NCBI GenBank assembly: GCA_963736425.1
Contig: CAVTOX010000023.1
Span: forward strand, 26,145 to 90,144
DNA: 64,000 nucleotides
Source: Prado023 sp963736425
Lineage (GTDB): Bacteria; Actinomycetota; Actinomycetes; S36-B12; CAIYMF01
Reading direction: 5' to 3'
Made by a program: the position numbers and the translations under genes. Positions 1 through 8,700 of this stretch are shown here, piece after piece. Under the pieces are notes generated by a model. It had not been told where the DNA came from. It made no database searches and worked only from the letters and a program-made list of their open reading frames with translations. Every line of letters starts with the position of its first letter. Position 1 is the first letter of the stretch.

Positions 1-1072
1 TGCCTGGATCGCCGGCGCGGGGGCATTCGCCTCCATCTTCTTCAACCCGCTCGCCGGGGCGCTCTCTGATCGGACCACGTCACGCTGGGGCCGGCGCAAG
101 CCCTGGGTGCTGGGCGGCGCGCTGGTCGGCGCCGTGGGAATCGTGTTCCTGGGGGTTCCGGGCACGGTCCTGGGCCTCTCGCTGGTCTGGTTCGCCTGCC
201 AGGCTGCCATCAACGGGTCCTACGCGGCCGTCACCGCGACCATCCCCGACCAGGTGCCGGTCCGTCAGCGGGGACTCGTCTCCGGTTGGGTGGGCATAGC
301 CACCACCGTCGGCGTCGTCGTGGGAGTCGCCCTGGTGTCCTTCGTCGTGACCGACCTGCGGCAAGGGCTCGTGCTGACCGCCGTGCTCCTGGTGCTGCTG
401 GTCCTGCCGTTCGTGTTCCGGGTCCGGGACGTGGTTCTGCCCCGATCGAGCTGAAGCCGGCGTTCCACCTGGGTGCCTGGCTGCGTGGATTCTGGATCTC
501 CCCGCGCCAGTACCCCGACTTCGCGTGGGCGTGGATCACCCGCTTCCTCATGATGCTGGGCAACTCGATGGCCACCCTCTACCTGCTCTTCTGGCTGCAG
601 GACGAGGTGGACTACCCGGAGCCGGAGCAGGGCCAGACCGTGCTGATCGCCCTGTACGCGCTGGGCACCATCCTGACGGCCGTGGTGTTCGGCCGGATCT
701 CGGACCGCTCGGGCCGGCGCAAGGTGTACGTCATCGTCGCCACGTTGTGATGGCCGTGGCCGCCGTGATCCTGGCGCTCTTCCCGGTGTTCCCGGCCGCG
801 ATGCTCGCTGCGCTCGTCCTCGGCCTCGGCTACGGGATGTACTCTGGCAGTCGACCAGGCACTGGTGACACAGGTGCTGCCGACGCGCCATCGACCGGGG
901 GCGCGACCTCGGCGTGATCAACATCGCCAACAGCGCCCCCCAGGTGTTGGCCCCGGTGATCGCAGCGCCCATCGTGACCGGGGCCACGGGGTACACCGGG
1001 CTCTACCTGCTCACCGCGGTGATCACGCTGCTGTCCGCTGTGCTGGTCACGCGGATCCGCAGCGTGCCCTGA
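1..1072 (+). CDS. MFS transporter, 5' end cut by window, reading frame broken about four times
   Basis: This is the C-terminal part of a major facilitator superfamily permease in the inner membrane; the substrate is unknown. Reading starts in frame 2 at the window edge with hydrophobic segments and a motif-A loop (SDRTTSRWGRRKP near 67-105). It moves to frame 1 near 440 (LGAWLRGFWISPRQYP, then a second motif-A-like GRISDRSGRRK near 690-725), shifts near 745 and near 842 (YGMY to LAVDQALVTQVLP), and shifts again near 890 (RGRDLGVINIANSAPQ). It ends in TGA at 1070-1072. Once joined, the pieces give one continuous, conserved-looking 12-helix-type C-terminal half. That fits sequencing indels better than an old pseudogene, although decay cannot be excluded. 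The hairpin downstream could end the transcript. Confidence 0.75.
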
Positions 1073-1113
1073 TCCGGGGGGCCGACGCGCCCAGGGCGTG
1101 GACCCCGGAACGG

Positions 1114-1153
1114 GCGAAGCCCCTCACGACGGGGGAGACATGAGGGGCTTCGC
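1114..1153. terminator. Hairpin between MFS gene and tRNA cluster
   Basis: A 13-bp perfect inverted repeat (GCGAAGCCCCTCA at 1114-1126 and its complement at 1141-1153) lies between the end of the MFS gene and the 3' end of the leftward tRNA cluster. It has no clear T tract on either side. It could terminate both convergent transcripts. Confidence 0.6.
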
Positions 1154-1155
1154 GG

Positions 1156-1229
1156 TGGCCAGGGGCGGGGTCGAACCGCCGACCTTCCGATTTTCAGTCG
1201 GACGCTCGTACCAACTGAGCTACCTGGCC
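1156..1229 (-). tRNA. tRNA-Phe (GAA)
   Basis: A 74-nt cloverleaf on the minus strand. The 7-bp acceptor stem is GGCCAGG/CCTGGCC with discriminator A. The anticodon loop is CTGAAAA with anticodon GAA, and the T loop is TTCGACC. CCA is not encoded. It is the last of three leftward tRNA genes (Glu-Asp-Phe). Confidence 0.95.
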
Positions 1230-1264
1230 GGTCGGTTCCGAAGAACCGGGAACCGGTACCGGAG

Positions 1265-1338
1265 CGACCCCGACGGGACTCGAACCCGCGACCTCCGCCG
1301 TGACAGGGCGGCGCGCTAACCAACTGCGCTACGGGGCC
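1265..1338 (-). tRNA. tRNA-Asp (GTC)
   Basis: A 74-nt cloverleaf on the minus strand. The acceptor is GGCCCCG/CGGGGTC with discriminator G. The anticodon stem CCGCC/GGCGG encloses loop CTGTCAC with anticodon GTC. It is the middle gene of the three-tRNA cluster. Confidence 0.95.
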
Positions 1339-1410
1339 CTGCGTTGCCGCGAGGCCGTTGTGCTGCGCGGCCCGAGGACCGCGATCGTGCTCACCAACCC
1401 ATTGGGCTGG

Positions 1411-1486
1411 TGGTAGCCCCAACGGGATTCGAACCCGTGCTACCGCCTTGAAAGGGCGGCGTCCTGGGCCACTAGACGATGGGGCC
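1411..1486 (-). tRNA. tRNA-Glu (TTC)
   Basis: A minus-strand cloverleaf with acceptor GGCCCCA/TGGGGCT, anticodon loop CTTTCAA (anticodon TTC), a four-base variable region and an encoded CCA (complement at 1411-1413). It is the first gene of the leftward Glu-Asp-Phe cluster. Confidence 0.95.
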
Positions 1487-1708
1487 GGGACTGCTTGCCG
1501 TACCGACCCCAACTGGTGGTCAGGGACGGCGATAAGCATACGGGAGGCCCATGTGATTTCCCAATTCGACCGCGGCCGGTGCACGCTCATGGGCGCGACG
1601 CAGGGCCAGTGGGCGTCGGGATCGCCCATGGGGCAAGATGAATTGCGCTCCCACGGCTGTGTGGACCACCACCTGAAAGCGGAGTGACTGTGACGCGAGG
1701 AGTTCGTG

Positions 1709-3133
1709 ATGAGTGACCGCCTGAGTCCCCTGGACGTGTCGTTCCTGTACATGGAGGAGCTGACGACCCCCATGCACGTGGGCGGTGTGGCGATCTTCGA
1801 GGTGCCTGAGGGCGGGTTCGACTACGAGCGCCTGGTTCGGCTGATCCGCGACCGGATCGCTCTGGTCCCGCGCTACCGCCAGCGCGTGCGCTGGGTGCCG
1901 GGGCACCTGGCGAACCCGGTATGGGTCGACGACGAGAACTTCGACGTGACCTACCACGTGCGGCGCTCGGCACTGCCGCGCCCAGGCACTGACGACCAGC
2001 TCAACGACCTGGTCGCGCGGATCATGAGCCGGCCGCTGGACCGGACTCGCCCGCTCTGGGAGATGTACCTCGTCGAGGGCCTCGAGGACGACCGGTTCGC
2101 GATCCTCACCAAGACCCATCATGCGATGGTCGACGGCGCAGCCGCGGTCGACATCGGCCAGGTCATCCTGGACTCGAGCCCCGAGCCGCGCGACGTGCCG
2201 CAGGACGACTGGCGCCCGCTGCGCGAGCCGTCGTCCGTGGAGCTCGTGGCGGGCGCCGTGAACGAGATCGCGCGATCGCCCAAGGCCGTCGTGGACACGG
2301 TCCGGACCGGCCTGATCGATGTGCAGGAGACGGTCGGCCAGCTCGGGCGCAGCGTCGTGGGGCTGGCCGCTGCCGCACGCACCATGGCCCGCCCGGCCAG
2401 CTCGAGCCCGCTGAACGTGTCCATCGGCGGGGCCCGTCGCTATGCGACGACCGAGACCGACCTGGAGAAGCTCAAGCGGATCAAGCGCGCCCACGGCGGG
2501 ACCATCAACGACATCGTGCTCACGATCCTGGCCGGGGCCCTGCGGGCATGGATGCTGACCCGTGCGGAGCCGGTCACCACCAGCAGCTCGATCCGGGCGA
2601 TGGTCCCGGTGAGTGTGCGCACCCCGGGGGACAACTCGGGCAACCAGATTGCGGCCTTCCTCTGCGACCTGCCCATCGGTGAGCCCGATCCGGTCATCCG
2701 GCTGCAGCGGGTGCGCTTCGAGATGGACATGCTCAAGGAGACCGGCCAGATGCTGGGGGCCACGGCGCTGGTCGGTGTGGCCTCGTTCACCCCGCCGACG
2801 GTGCACTCGCTGGGGGCCAGGGTCGTGTCGGGGCTGTCGCGCCGGGTCTACAACGTGGTGATCACCAACGTCCCCGGCCCGCAGTTCCCGCTCTACGCCG
2901 GTGGCGCCCTGATGCTCGCTGCCTACCCCGTGGTGCCGTTGGCCCGCGGGCAGGCGGTGTCCATCGGTCTCACCTCCTACGACGGCGGCGTGTACTTCGG
3001 GATCAACGCCGACCGCGAGGCACTGCCCGACGTCGAGGTCCTGGCGCAGTGCATCGACGACGCGATCGAGGAGATGCTGGCCACGGTGACACTCAGCGGG
3101 AAGGCGCGACGGCCGAGAAGGCCCACCACGTAG
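1709..3133 (+). CDS. Wax ester synthase / diacylglycerol O-acyltransferase (WS/DGAT)
   Basis: A 474-residue acyl-CoA:alcohol/diacylglycerol acyltransferase expected to make storage triacylglycerol or wax esters at the membrane. The N-terminus (RLSPLDVSFLYMEE) is typical of the family. The catalytic HHxxxDG motif is intact as HHAMVDG at residues 137-143. The C-terminal half matches the DUF1298-type domain, with NVPGPQFPLY and GINADREALPDVE. Start choice: a GAGGAG sequence at 1697-1702 sits 6 bases from ATG 1709 and only 3 from an in-frame GTG at 1706, so ATG is preferred. It is followed after 108 bp by a patatin-like lipase on the same strand, so the pair may make and mobilise neutral lipid. 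Acyl specificity cannot be read from the sequence. Confidence 0.92.
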   Translation: MSDRLSPLDVSFLYMEELTTPMHVGGVAIFEVPEGGFDYERLVRLIRDRIALVPRYRQRVRWVPGHLANPVWVDDENFDVTYHVRRSALPRPGTDDQLNDLVARIMSRPLDRTRPLWEMYLVEGLEDDRFAILTKTHHAMVDGAAAVDIGQVILDSSPEPRDVPQDDWRPLREPSSVELVAGAVNEIARSPKAVVDTVRTGLIDVQETVGQLGRSVVGLAAAARTMARPASSSPLNVSIGGARRYATTETDLEKLKRIKRAHGGTINDIVLTILAGALRAWMLTRAEPVTTSSSIRAMVPVSVRTPGDNSGNQIAAFLCDLPIGEPDPVIRLQRVRFEMDMLKETGQMLGATALVGVASFTPPTVHSLGARVVSGLSRRVYNVVITNVPGPQFPLYAGGALMLAAYPVVPLARGQAVSIGLTSYDGGVYFGINADREALPDVEVLAQCIDDAIEEMLATVTLSGKARRPRRPTT

Positions 3134-3241
3134 GGAATTGCGGCCCCGCGCGACGGCTGGATACCCGGGGGCGTAATCTGGGCACTCCTGTGTGCGCTGG
3201 GTCGATACGGCGCGTCGGTCACCAGCGAGGAGGTTCCGCCC

Positions 3242-4243
3242 ATGGCGTCGGTTGAACGGCCCATCCGGCGCGGGATCGTCCTGGGCGGCGGTGGCGTGCT
3301 CGGCGGGGCCTGGGCAGTCGGCGCCCTCGCGGCCCTCAAGGCGGTCCACGGTTTCGAGCCGCGCGACGCCGAGATCATCGTCGGCACGTCCGCAGGGTCG
3401 GTGCTCGCGGCTCTCATCGGGGCAGGCGCCACAGTTGAGGAGTTGGCCGCCCAGGAGCGCGGCGACAAGGTCACGACCGGACCGATCGCTGGCTTCAGCT
3501 GGGACATCGAGGCTGTGACGGGTGGCTCTCGCCCCGGACGGCCGAAGCTGGAACCCGGCTCACGAGCCCTGATGCGCACCGGACTCAACCGCTTCCGGAT
3601 GCGCCGCATGCCCCCGACGGCCTTCCTGTCCGCCTTCCTCCCCACCGGATCGAAGACGCTGGACCGCGTGGCCCACCTCGTTGAGGGGTTCACCCCGATC
3701 GGGGAGTGGTCACCGCACCCGAACGTGTGGATCGTCACCATGGACTACGCCACGGGTACGCGGGTGGTGTTCGGCCAGCCCACGGCACCGGAGGCTCCGC
3801 TGTCGCTGGCCGTGCAGGCCTCGTGCTCGATCCCCGCCTGGTACTCGCCGGTCGAGATCGACGGGCGCAGGTACGTCGACGGCGGGGCCTGGTCGGCGAC
3901 GTCGGTCGACCTGGTGGCCAACATGGGCCTGGACGAGGTCTACGTCATCGCCCCGATGGTCAGCTTCCACATGGACCGCCCCGACCACCTGCTCGCGCGC
4001 CTGGAGCGGACATGGCGCGTGCAGGTCACCAAGCGCTGCCTGAACGAGGTCGAGAAGGTGCGTGCGGGCGGCACGGATGTCACAGTTCTGGGCCCGGGAG
4101 CCGAGGACCTGGCGGCCATCGGCGGGAACCTGATGGACTTCGAGAAGCGGATCCACGTCCTGGAGACCTCGATCCGCACCTCGATCGAGGCCCTTCGCGA
4201 TCCCGACCACCTCGGCCCGGACCACCTCGCCTCGGTGGGCTGA
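3242..4243 (+). CDS. Patatin-like phospholipase
   Basis: A 333-residue soluble serine lipase of the patatin family. The oxyanion-hole loop GGGGVLGG is at residues 15-22, the nucleophile elbow GTSAG has Ser50, and the catalytic dyad Asp is Asp213 in YVDGGAWS, so the Ser-Asp dyad is complete. There is no signal peptide, so a cytoplasmic or peripheral membrane role on phospholipid or acylglycerol is expected. A strong GAGGAGG lies 9 bases before ATG 3242. The TGA stop shares its last base with the ATG of the next gene, which implies translational coupling. With the preceding WS/DGAT it may form a lipid-turnover unit; this is inferred from adjacency only. Confidence 0.9.
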   Translation: MASVERPIRRGIVLGGGGVLGGAWAVGALAALKAVHGFEPRDAEIIVGTSAGSVLAALIGAGATVEELAAQERGDKVTTGPIAGFSWDIEAVTGGSRPGRPKLEPGSRALMRTGLNRFRMRRMPPTAFLSAFLPTGSKTLDRVAHLVEGFTPIGEWSPHPNVWIVTMDYATGTRVVFGQPTAPEAPLSLAVQASCSIPAWYSPVEIDGRRYVDGGAWSATSVDLVANMGLDEVYVIAPMVSFHMDRPDHLLARLERTWRVQVTKRCLNEVEKVRAGGTDVTVLGPGAEDLAAIGGNLMDFEKRIHVLETSIRTSIEALRDPDHLGPDHLASVG

Positions 4244-4608
4244 TGCGGGCCTACATCCCGGTGGGGTGGGAGCAGCTGGCGGCCTTCAATGTGGCGGGCC
4301 GGCTTGAGGGGCCGCTTCGTGGCTGTGCCGTCGACCCGTCGTGGCGCGCCAGCGACCCCGACGTCGACGAGGAGGAATGGGAGTTCGAGGCGCAGCTGGT
4401 GGCAGCCGAGGCCCTGGTGGACCTCGACGGTGGGGTCGTCCTGGCCGTGGATGTGACCGACCCGGATCCTGGCAGTTCGGCTTCCTCGTTCGAGGACGGA
4501 TGGGTCAGCCTGACGGGTCCGATCACCCGCCGCGAGACGGCGGCCGTTCTGACCACGGACCTGGCGTGGTTCGGCGTCCAGGAGATCCCGGAGCTGCTGG
4601 ACCGCTGA
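4243..4608 (+). CDS. DUF6912-like small protein
   Basis: A 121-residue protein beginning MRAYIPVGWEQLAAF and coupled to the upstream patatin gene by a TGATG overlap. It is acidic in the middle (DVDEEEWEFEAQ), with no membrane segment and no catalytic motif I recognise. The opening and length resemble the actinobacterial DUF6912 family, whose role is unknown; I assign it from general resemblance. It is cotranscribed with a lipase and runs towards the convergent SRPBCC gene. Confidence 0.65.
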   Translation: MRAYIPVGWEQLAAFNVAGRLEGPLRGCAVDPSWRASDPDVDEEEWEFEAQLVAAEALVDLDGGVVLAVDVTDPDPGSSASSFEDGWVSLTGPITRRETAAVLTTDLAWFGVQEIPELLDR

Positions 4609-4621
4609 GCGGTCAGCGGCG

Positions 4622-5047
4622 TCAGAACTGCTTGGCCAGCGCCGAGGTGGCGCCCTTCAAGGTGTCCTTGACGGTCTTCTTCTGCACGAACCCGGGCAGC
4701 GGAAGCGAGGTGTCGACCGTCAGCGACATCGTCGCCTCGGTCTTGCCGTCCTTGTCGGCCAGTGCCCAGGAGCCCTCCTGCTTCTTCTGCACCTTCGTGG
4801 GAGCCACGAGGGTCCAGGAGAAGCCCGAGTCGCTGTGGGTGTAGTTCAGCTCGAACTCGTCCTTGGCGACCTTGACGTCATTGATCAGGCGCGACTTGAT
4901 GGGCAGTCCGGCGTCATCGCGCTCGAGGACCTCGGACGCCAGGTTTCCCGGGAACCAGTTCTTCTGGTTGTCGATGTCGCGCAGGAAGGCGAGGACCTGG
5001 TCGCGGGGTGCATTGACAGTGACGCTGAGGGACTCTGAGACGGCCAT
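4622..5047 (-). CDS. SRPBCC/polyketide-cyclase-like protein
   Basis: A 141-residue START-like fold protein. The first strand, SESLSVTVNAPRDQVLAFLRDI, and the pattern of later strands (SGFSWTLVAP, ATMSLTVDTSLPLPGFVQ) fit the hydrophobic-cavity SRPBCC superfamily. Such proteins bind lipids or other hydrophobic ligands; no ligand can be inferred here. ATG at 5047 is chosen because the homologous first strand starts right after it. A longer open frame to 5140 is rich in Arg/Ala and looks non-coding. It lies directly downstream of a second lipid-binding-type protein on the same strand. Confidence 0.75.
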   Translation of the reverse strand: MAVSESLSVTVNAPRDQVLAFLRDIDNQKNWFPGNLASEVLERDDAGLPIKSRLINDVKVAKDEFELNYTHSDSGFSWTLVAPTKVQKKQEGSWALADKDGKTEATMSLTVDTSLPLPGFVQKKTVKDTLKGATSALAKQF

Positions 5048-5124
5048 GGCGGGAAGGGTACTGGGGTGGGCACGCGCTGACGCGCGCCGAGCGCCGATCG
5101 GGACGGATCCAGGGAGTCGTCCCG

Positions 5125-5619
5125 CTACTCCGTGAACCACCGGGGTGCGATCTGCTGCTCCTTGCGCATCGCGCGCATGAACTGCTCGCCCACGACGTTC
5201 TCGATCTTTCCGCCGACCATGGGCACGTGGGCCTTGGCGTGGATGACGACCTTCAGGACCGACCCATCGCCGTCCGGATGCAGGTCGATGGTTCCGTAGA
5301 CCTCCATCGGAGCCCCGCCGAACGAGGCCTTGACGGTGCCGTGTCGGGAGCCGTCGAGGTCAGCATGGGACCACGTGTGCACCTCGTCGATCTGGATCGA
5401 CTCGCCGACGAACCTGCGGGCAGCGGCTGGGATCTGGGCCGGAAGCTTGCGTGAGGAGCTGACGATGACGTGTGAGCCGTCCTCCTCCACGTCGGCCGAG
5501 ACATCAAAAGCGGCCATGTGCTCGTGCTTCCAGACGACGTAGTGCGGGTCACACTGGGCGGCGAACACCACGTCGGGCGCGTAGCCGAAGTGGATGTCGC
5601 CGGCGAACCTCTTGGCCAT
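5125..5619 (-). CDS. DUF2505 domain protein (SRPBCC-like)
   Basis: A 164-residue protein with the DUF2505 pattern: an opening AKRFAGDIHFGYAPDVVFAA, a central HVIVSSSRKLPAQIP and a C-terminal MVGGKIENVVGEQF. The C-terminal phrase is shared by SRPBCC proteins that carry an amphipathic final helix. The likely role is binding of a hydrophobic molecule, unknown in detail. AAGGAG ends 5 bases before ATG 5619, which decides the start over an in-frame GTG at 5625. Its end lies about 80 bp upstream of the next SRPBCC gene on the same strand, so the two may be cotranscribed. It diverges from the glutamate dehydrogenase gene. Confidence 0.8.
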   Translation of the reverse strand: MAKRFAGDIHFGYAPDVVFAAQCDPHYVVWKHEHMAAFDVSADVEEDGSHVIVSSSRKLPAQIPAAARRFVGESIQIDEVHTWSHADLDGSRHGTVKASFGGAPMEVYGTIDLHPDGDGSVLKVVIHAKAHVPMVGGKIENVVGEQFMRAMRKEQQIAPRWFTE

Positions 5620-5795
5620 GTGCACTCCTTGCTCGACCCTCGACCCCGTGGGGCGGGCGACTGGACTAGCAGGACTATAGGCCCGAGGAGGGTGCTTTCC
5701 CGTGCTCGCGCCACTGCCCGTGCTGCCCCGGTCGACTGCCCGGGGATCGCAGTGCGAAGGTGGGACGTTGGGTCACATCGAAGGAGGAACAGTCC

Positions 5796-8700
5796 GTGGG
5801 CGCGGGATTTGCCGAGTGGTACAGCTGGTCATCGGCGCGCGACGAACGGCTCGCGTCCGTGTTCTACCGGCATGTGGATCCCGGTGACATCTCCGGCCGC
5901 GACCCGGAGGCCGTCGTCGGCGCCGTCACCCATCTCATTGAGGCGGCCACCGATCGGCAGCTGCAGGCAGCACTCGTTCGGGCGGTCAATCCCACGGTCG
6001 CGGACAACGGGTGGACATGCGGGCGAACCGTGGTCAGCGTCGTCACCGACGACATGCCGTTCCTCGTCGACTCCGTGAGCGCCGAGCTGAACCGGATGGG
6101 CGTGGGCATCCACTTGGTTGTGCACCCGATCGTGGCGGTGACCCGCGATGAGGCAGGTGCGCTGCTCCGTGCCGAACCGCCGGCGTCCGGCGCTGACTCG
6201 GAGCCGACGCTGCCGGAGCAGGACATGACCGGCAGCCTCGAATCATGGATGCACATCGAGGTCGACTGGCAGCCCCACGACGCGGCGCTGACGGCCATCG
6301 AGGCCAACCTGCAGCGGGTGCTCGGTGACGTGCGTCGCGCGGTGGCGGACTGGCCGCGGATGGTGGCCGAGGCCCGCGGTCTGGCGGCGCAGCTGATCGC
6401 CCAGCATCCCCGAGGGGTCTCCGGGGACCAGGTCGGCGAGGCGATCGACCTGCTCAACTGGCTGGCCGATGACCACTTCACCTTCCTGGGGTACCGGCAG
6501 TACCAGCTGACCGGCCAGGAGCTCAGTGCGGCCGAGCTCAGGCTCGTCGAGGAGCCCGGAAGCGGCCTGGGCCTGCTGCGCTCCGAGCTCCCCGAGTCGG
6601 TGTCGTTCTCCGAGTTGTCACCCGTAGTTCGGCAGAAGGCGCTCGAGCCGCGCCTGCTGATCGTCACCAAGGCGAACCGCCGGTCGACCGTCCATCGCCC
6701 CGTCTACCTGGACTACGTCGGGGTGAAGAAGTTCGATCGCGCGGGACGGGTCGTGGGCGAGCACCGCTTCATCGGGTTGTTCTCCGCCTCGGCCTACACC
6801 CAGAGCGTCGAGGGCATCCCGGTGATCGACCGGAAGGCCCGACAGGTCCGTGAGGTCCTCGGGTTCAGCCGCGGCTCGCACGGGGGACGCGACCTCATGG
6901 CGTTCCTCGAGACGTTCCCCCGCGACGAGCTCTTCGCGATCGACACCGATGAGCTGACCACCGTGGCCGAGGCGGCGCTGAACCTCAAGGAGCGCCGGGC
7001 CACCCGGCTGTTCGTCCGGCGCGACACCTATGAGCGCTTCCTGTCGTGCCTGGTGTACCTGCCGCGTGACCGCTACACGACCGATGTGCGCCTGCAGATC
7101 CAGCAGGTCCTCTCCGACGCCGTGGGCGGAGCCAGCGTCGACTACACCGCGCGGGTCACCGAGTCCGTGCTCGCCCGGCTGCACATCGTGGTCAGGGTGG
7201 CTCGTGGCCAGTCGATTCCTGAGGTCGATGCCGACGCGCTCGAGGCGCGGATCGCCGAGGTGGTCCTGTCCTGGGACGACCGGCTCTCGATCGCCCTGGT
7301 GCTGGCCTCCTCGGAGGCCAACGCGCATGCCATGCTCAGCGGATACCCCGACGGATTCCCGCAGGCCTATCGCGCGGCCACCTCGACCGCGGAAGCGGTG
7401 GCAGACCTCTCGGAGATCGAGCGGCTGACCCCAGAGGAGCCGTTGCGGGTGTCGCTGCAGCCGGCCGCCGAGGCCAGCGGTGAACAGGCCAATGCCCGGC
7501 TGAAGCTGTACTCGCTGATGGACATCTCGCTGGCCGAGGTCCTGCCCGTGCTGTCCAGCTTGGGCGTCGAGGTCGTGACCGAGCAGCCGTTCCGGTTGGT
7601 GCGCTCCGACGCGCTGGGCGCACCGGGTGGTGCCTTCATCTTCGACTTCGGCCTGAACGCTGCAGGGTCGGCGCGGCTCGGTGGAGTACGGCGGATGTGG
7701 GAGCAGGCGTTCCTTGCCTGTTGGCAGGGCCAGGCCGAGGCCGACGGGTTCAACGGACTCGTCGCCGAGGCGGGCCTGGACTGGCGCCGGATCTCGGTGC
7801 TGCGGGCCTACGCCCGCTACCTGCGCCAGACCGGGTCCGCGTTCAGCCAGGCGTACATCGAGAACGCGGCGCTGGCCAACCCCCAGATCGCCAGCCTCCT
7901 GGTGCAGCTGTTCCATGCGCGGTTCGACCCCGACCTGGTGGTCGACAGGGCGCAGCGCGCCGATGAGCTGCGTACCCAGATCACCCGCGCGCTCGATGAC
8001 GTGGCCAGCCTCGACCAGGACCGGATCCTGCGCTCCTTCCTCGACCTCATCCGCGCCACCCTGCGCACCAACCACTTCCAGCCGGATCGGCCCGCCCTGG
8101 CGATCAAGCTCGAGCCGGCGCACATCCGTGAGCTCCCCGAGCCGCGGCCGAAGTACGAGATCTGGGTCTGCTCACCTCGGGTGGAGGGCGTGCACCTGAG
8201 GTTCGGGAAGGTGGCACGCGGCGGCCTGCGCTGGTCGGACCGTCGCGAGGACTTCCGTACCGAGGTCCTTGGGCTGGTCAAGGCCCAGGCCGTCAAGAAC
8301 GCCGTCATCGTCCCCGTCGGGGCCAAGGGCGGATTCTTCGCCAAGCAGCTGCCGGATCCCGCACTGGATCGCGACGCCTGGATGGCTGAGGGGATCGGCG
8401 CCTACAAGGTGTTCATCGGGTCGCTGCTCGACCTCACGGACAACCTCGTCGGCCAGGACGTCGTGCCCCCGGACCGCGTCGTCCGCCACGACGGCGACGA
8501 CCCCTACCTGGTGGTGGCCGCGGACAAGGGGACCGCGACGTTCTCGGACATCGCCAACGGAGTCGCCGCCGAGTACGGCTTCTGGCTCGGGGACGCCTTC
8601 GCGTCCGGCGGATCCGCGGGCTACGACCACAAGGCGATGGGCATCACGGCCCGTGGGGCGTGGGAGTCCGTCCGGGCGCACTTCCGGGTGGTCGGGCCGG

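Noticed and set aside
1520..3349. Long open frame on the minus strand opposite the acyltransferase
   Set aside because: Composition is His/Arg/Gly/Asp-rich, with no known domain and no ribosome site; it is the GC-rich shadow of a clear WS/DGAT gene.
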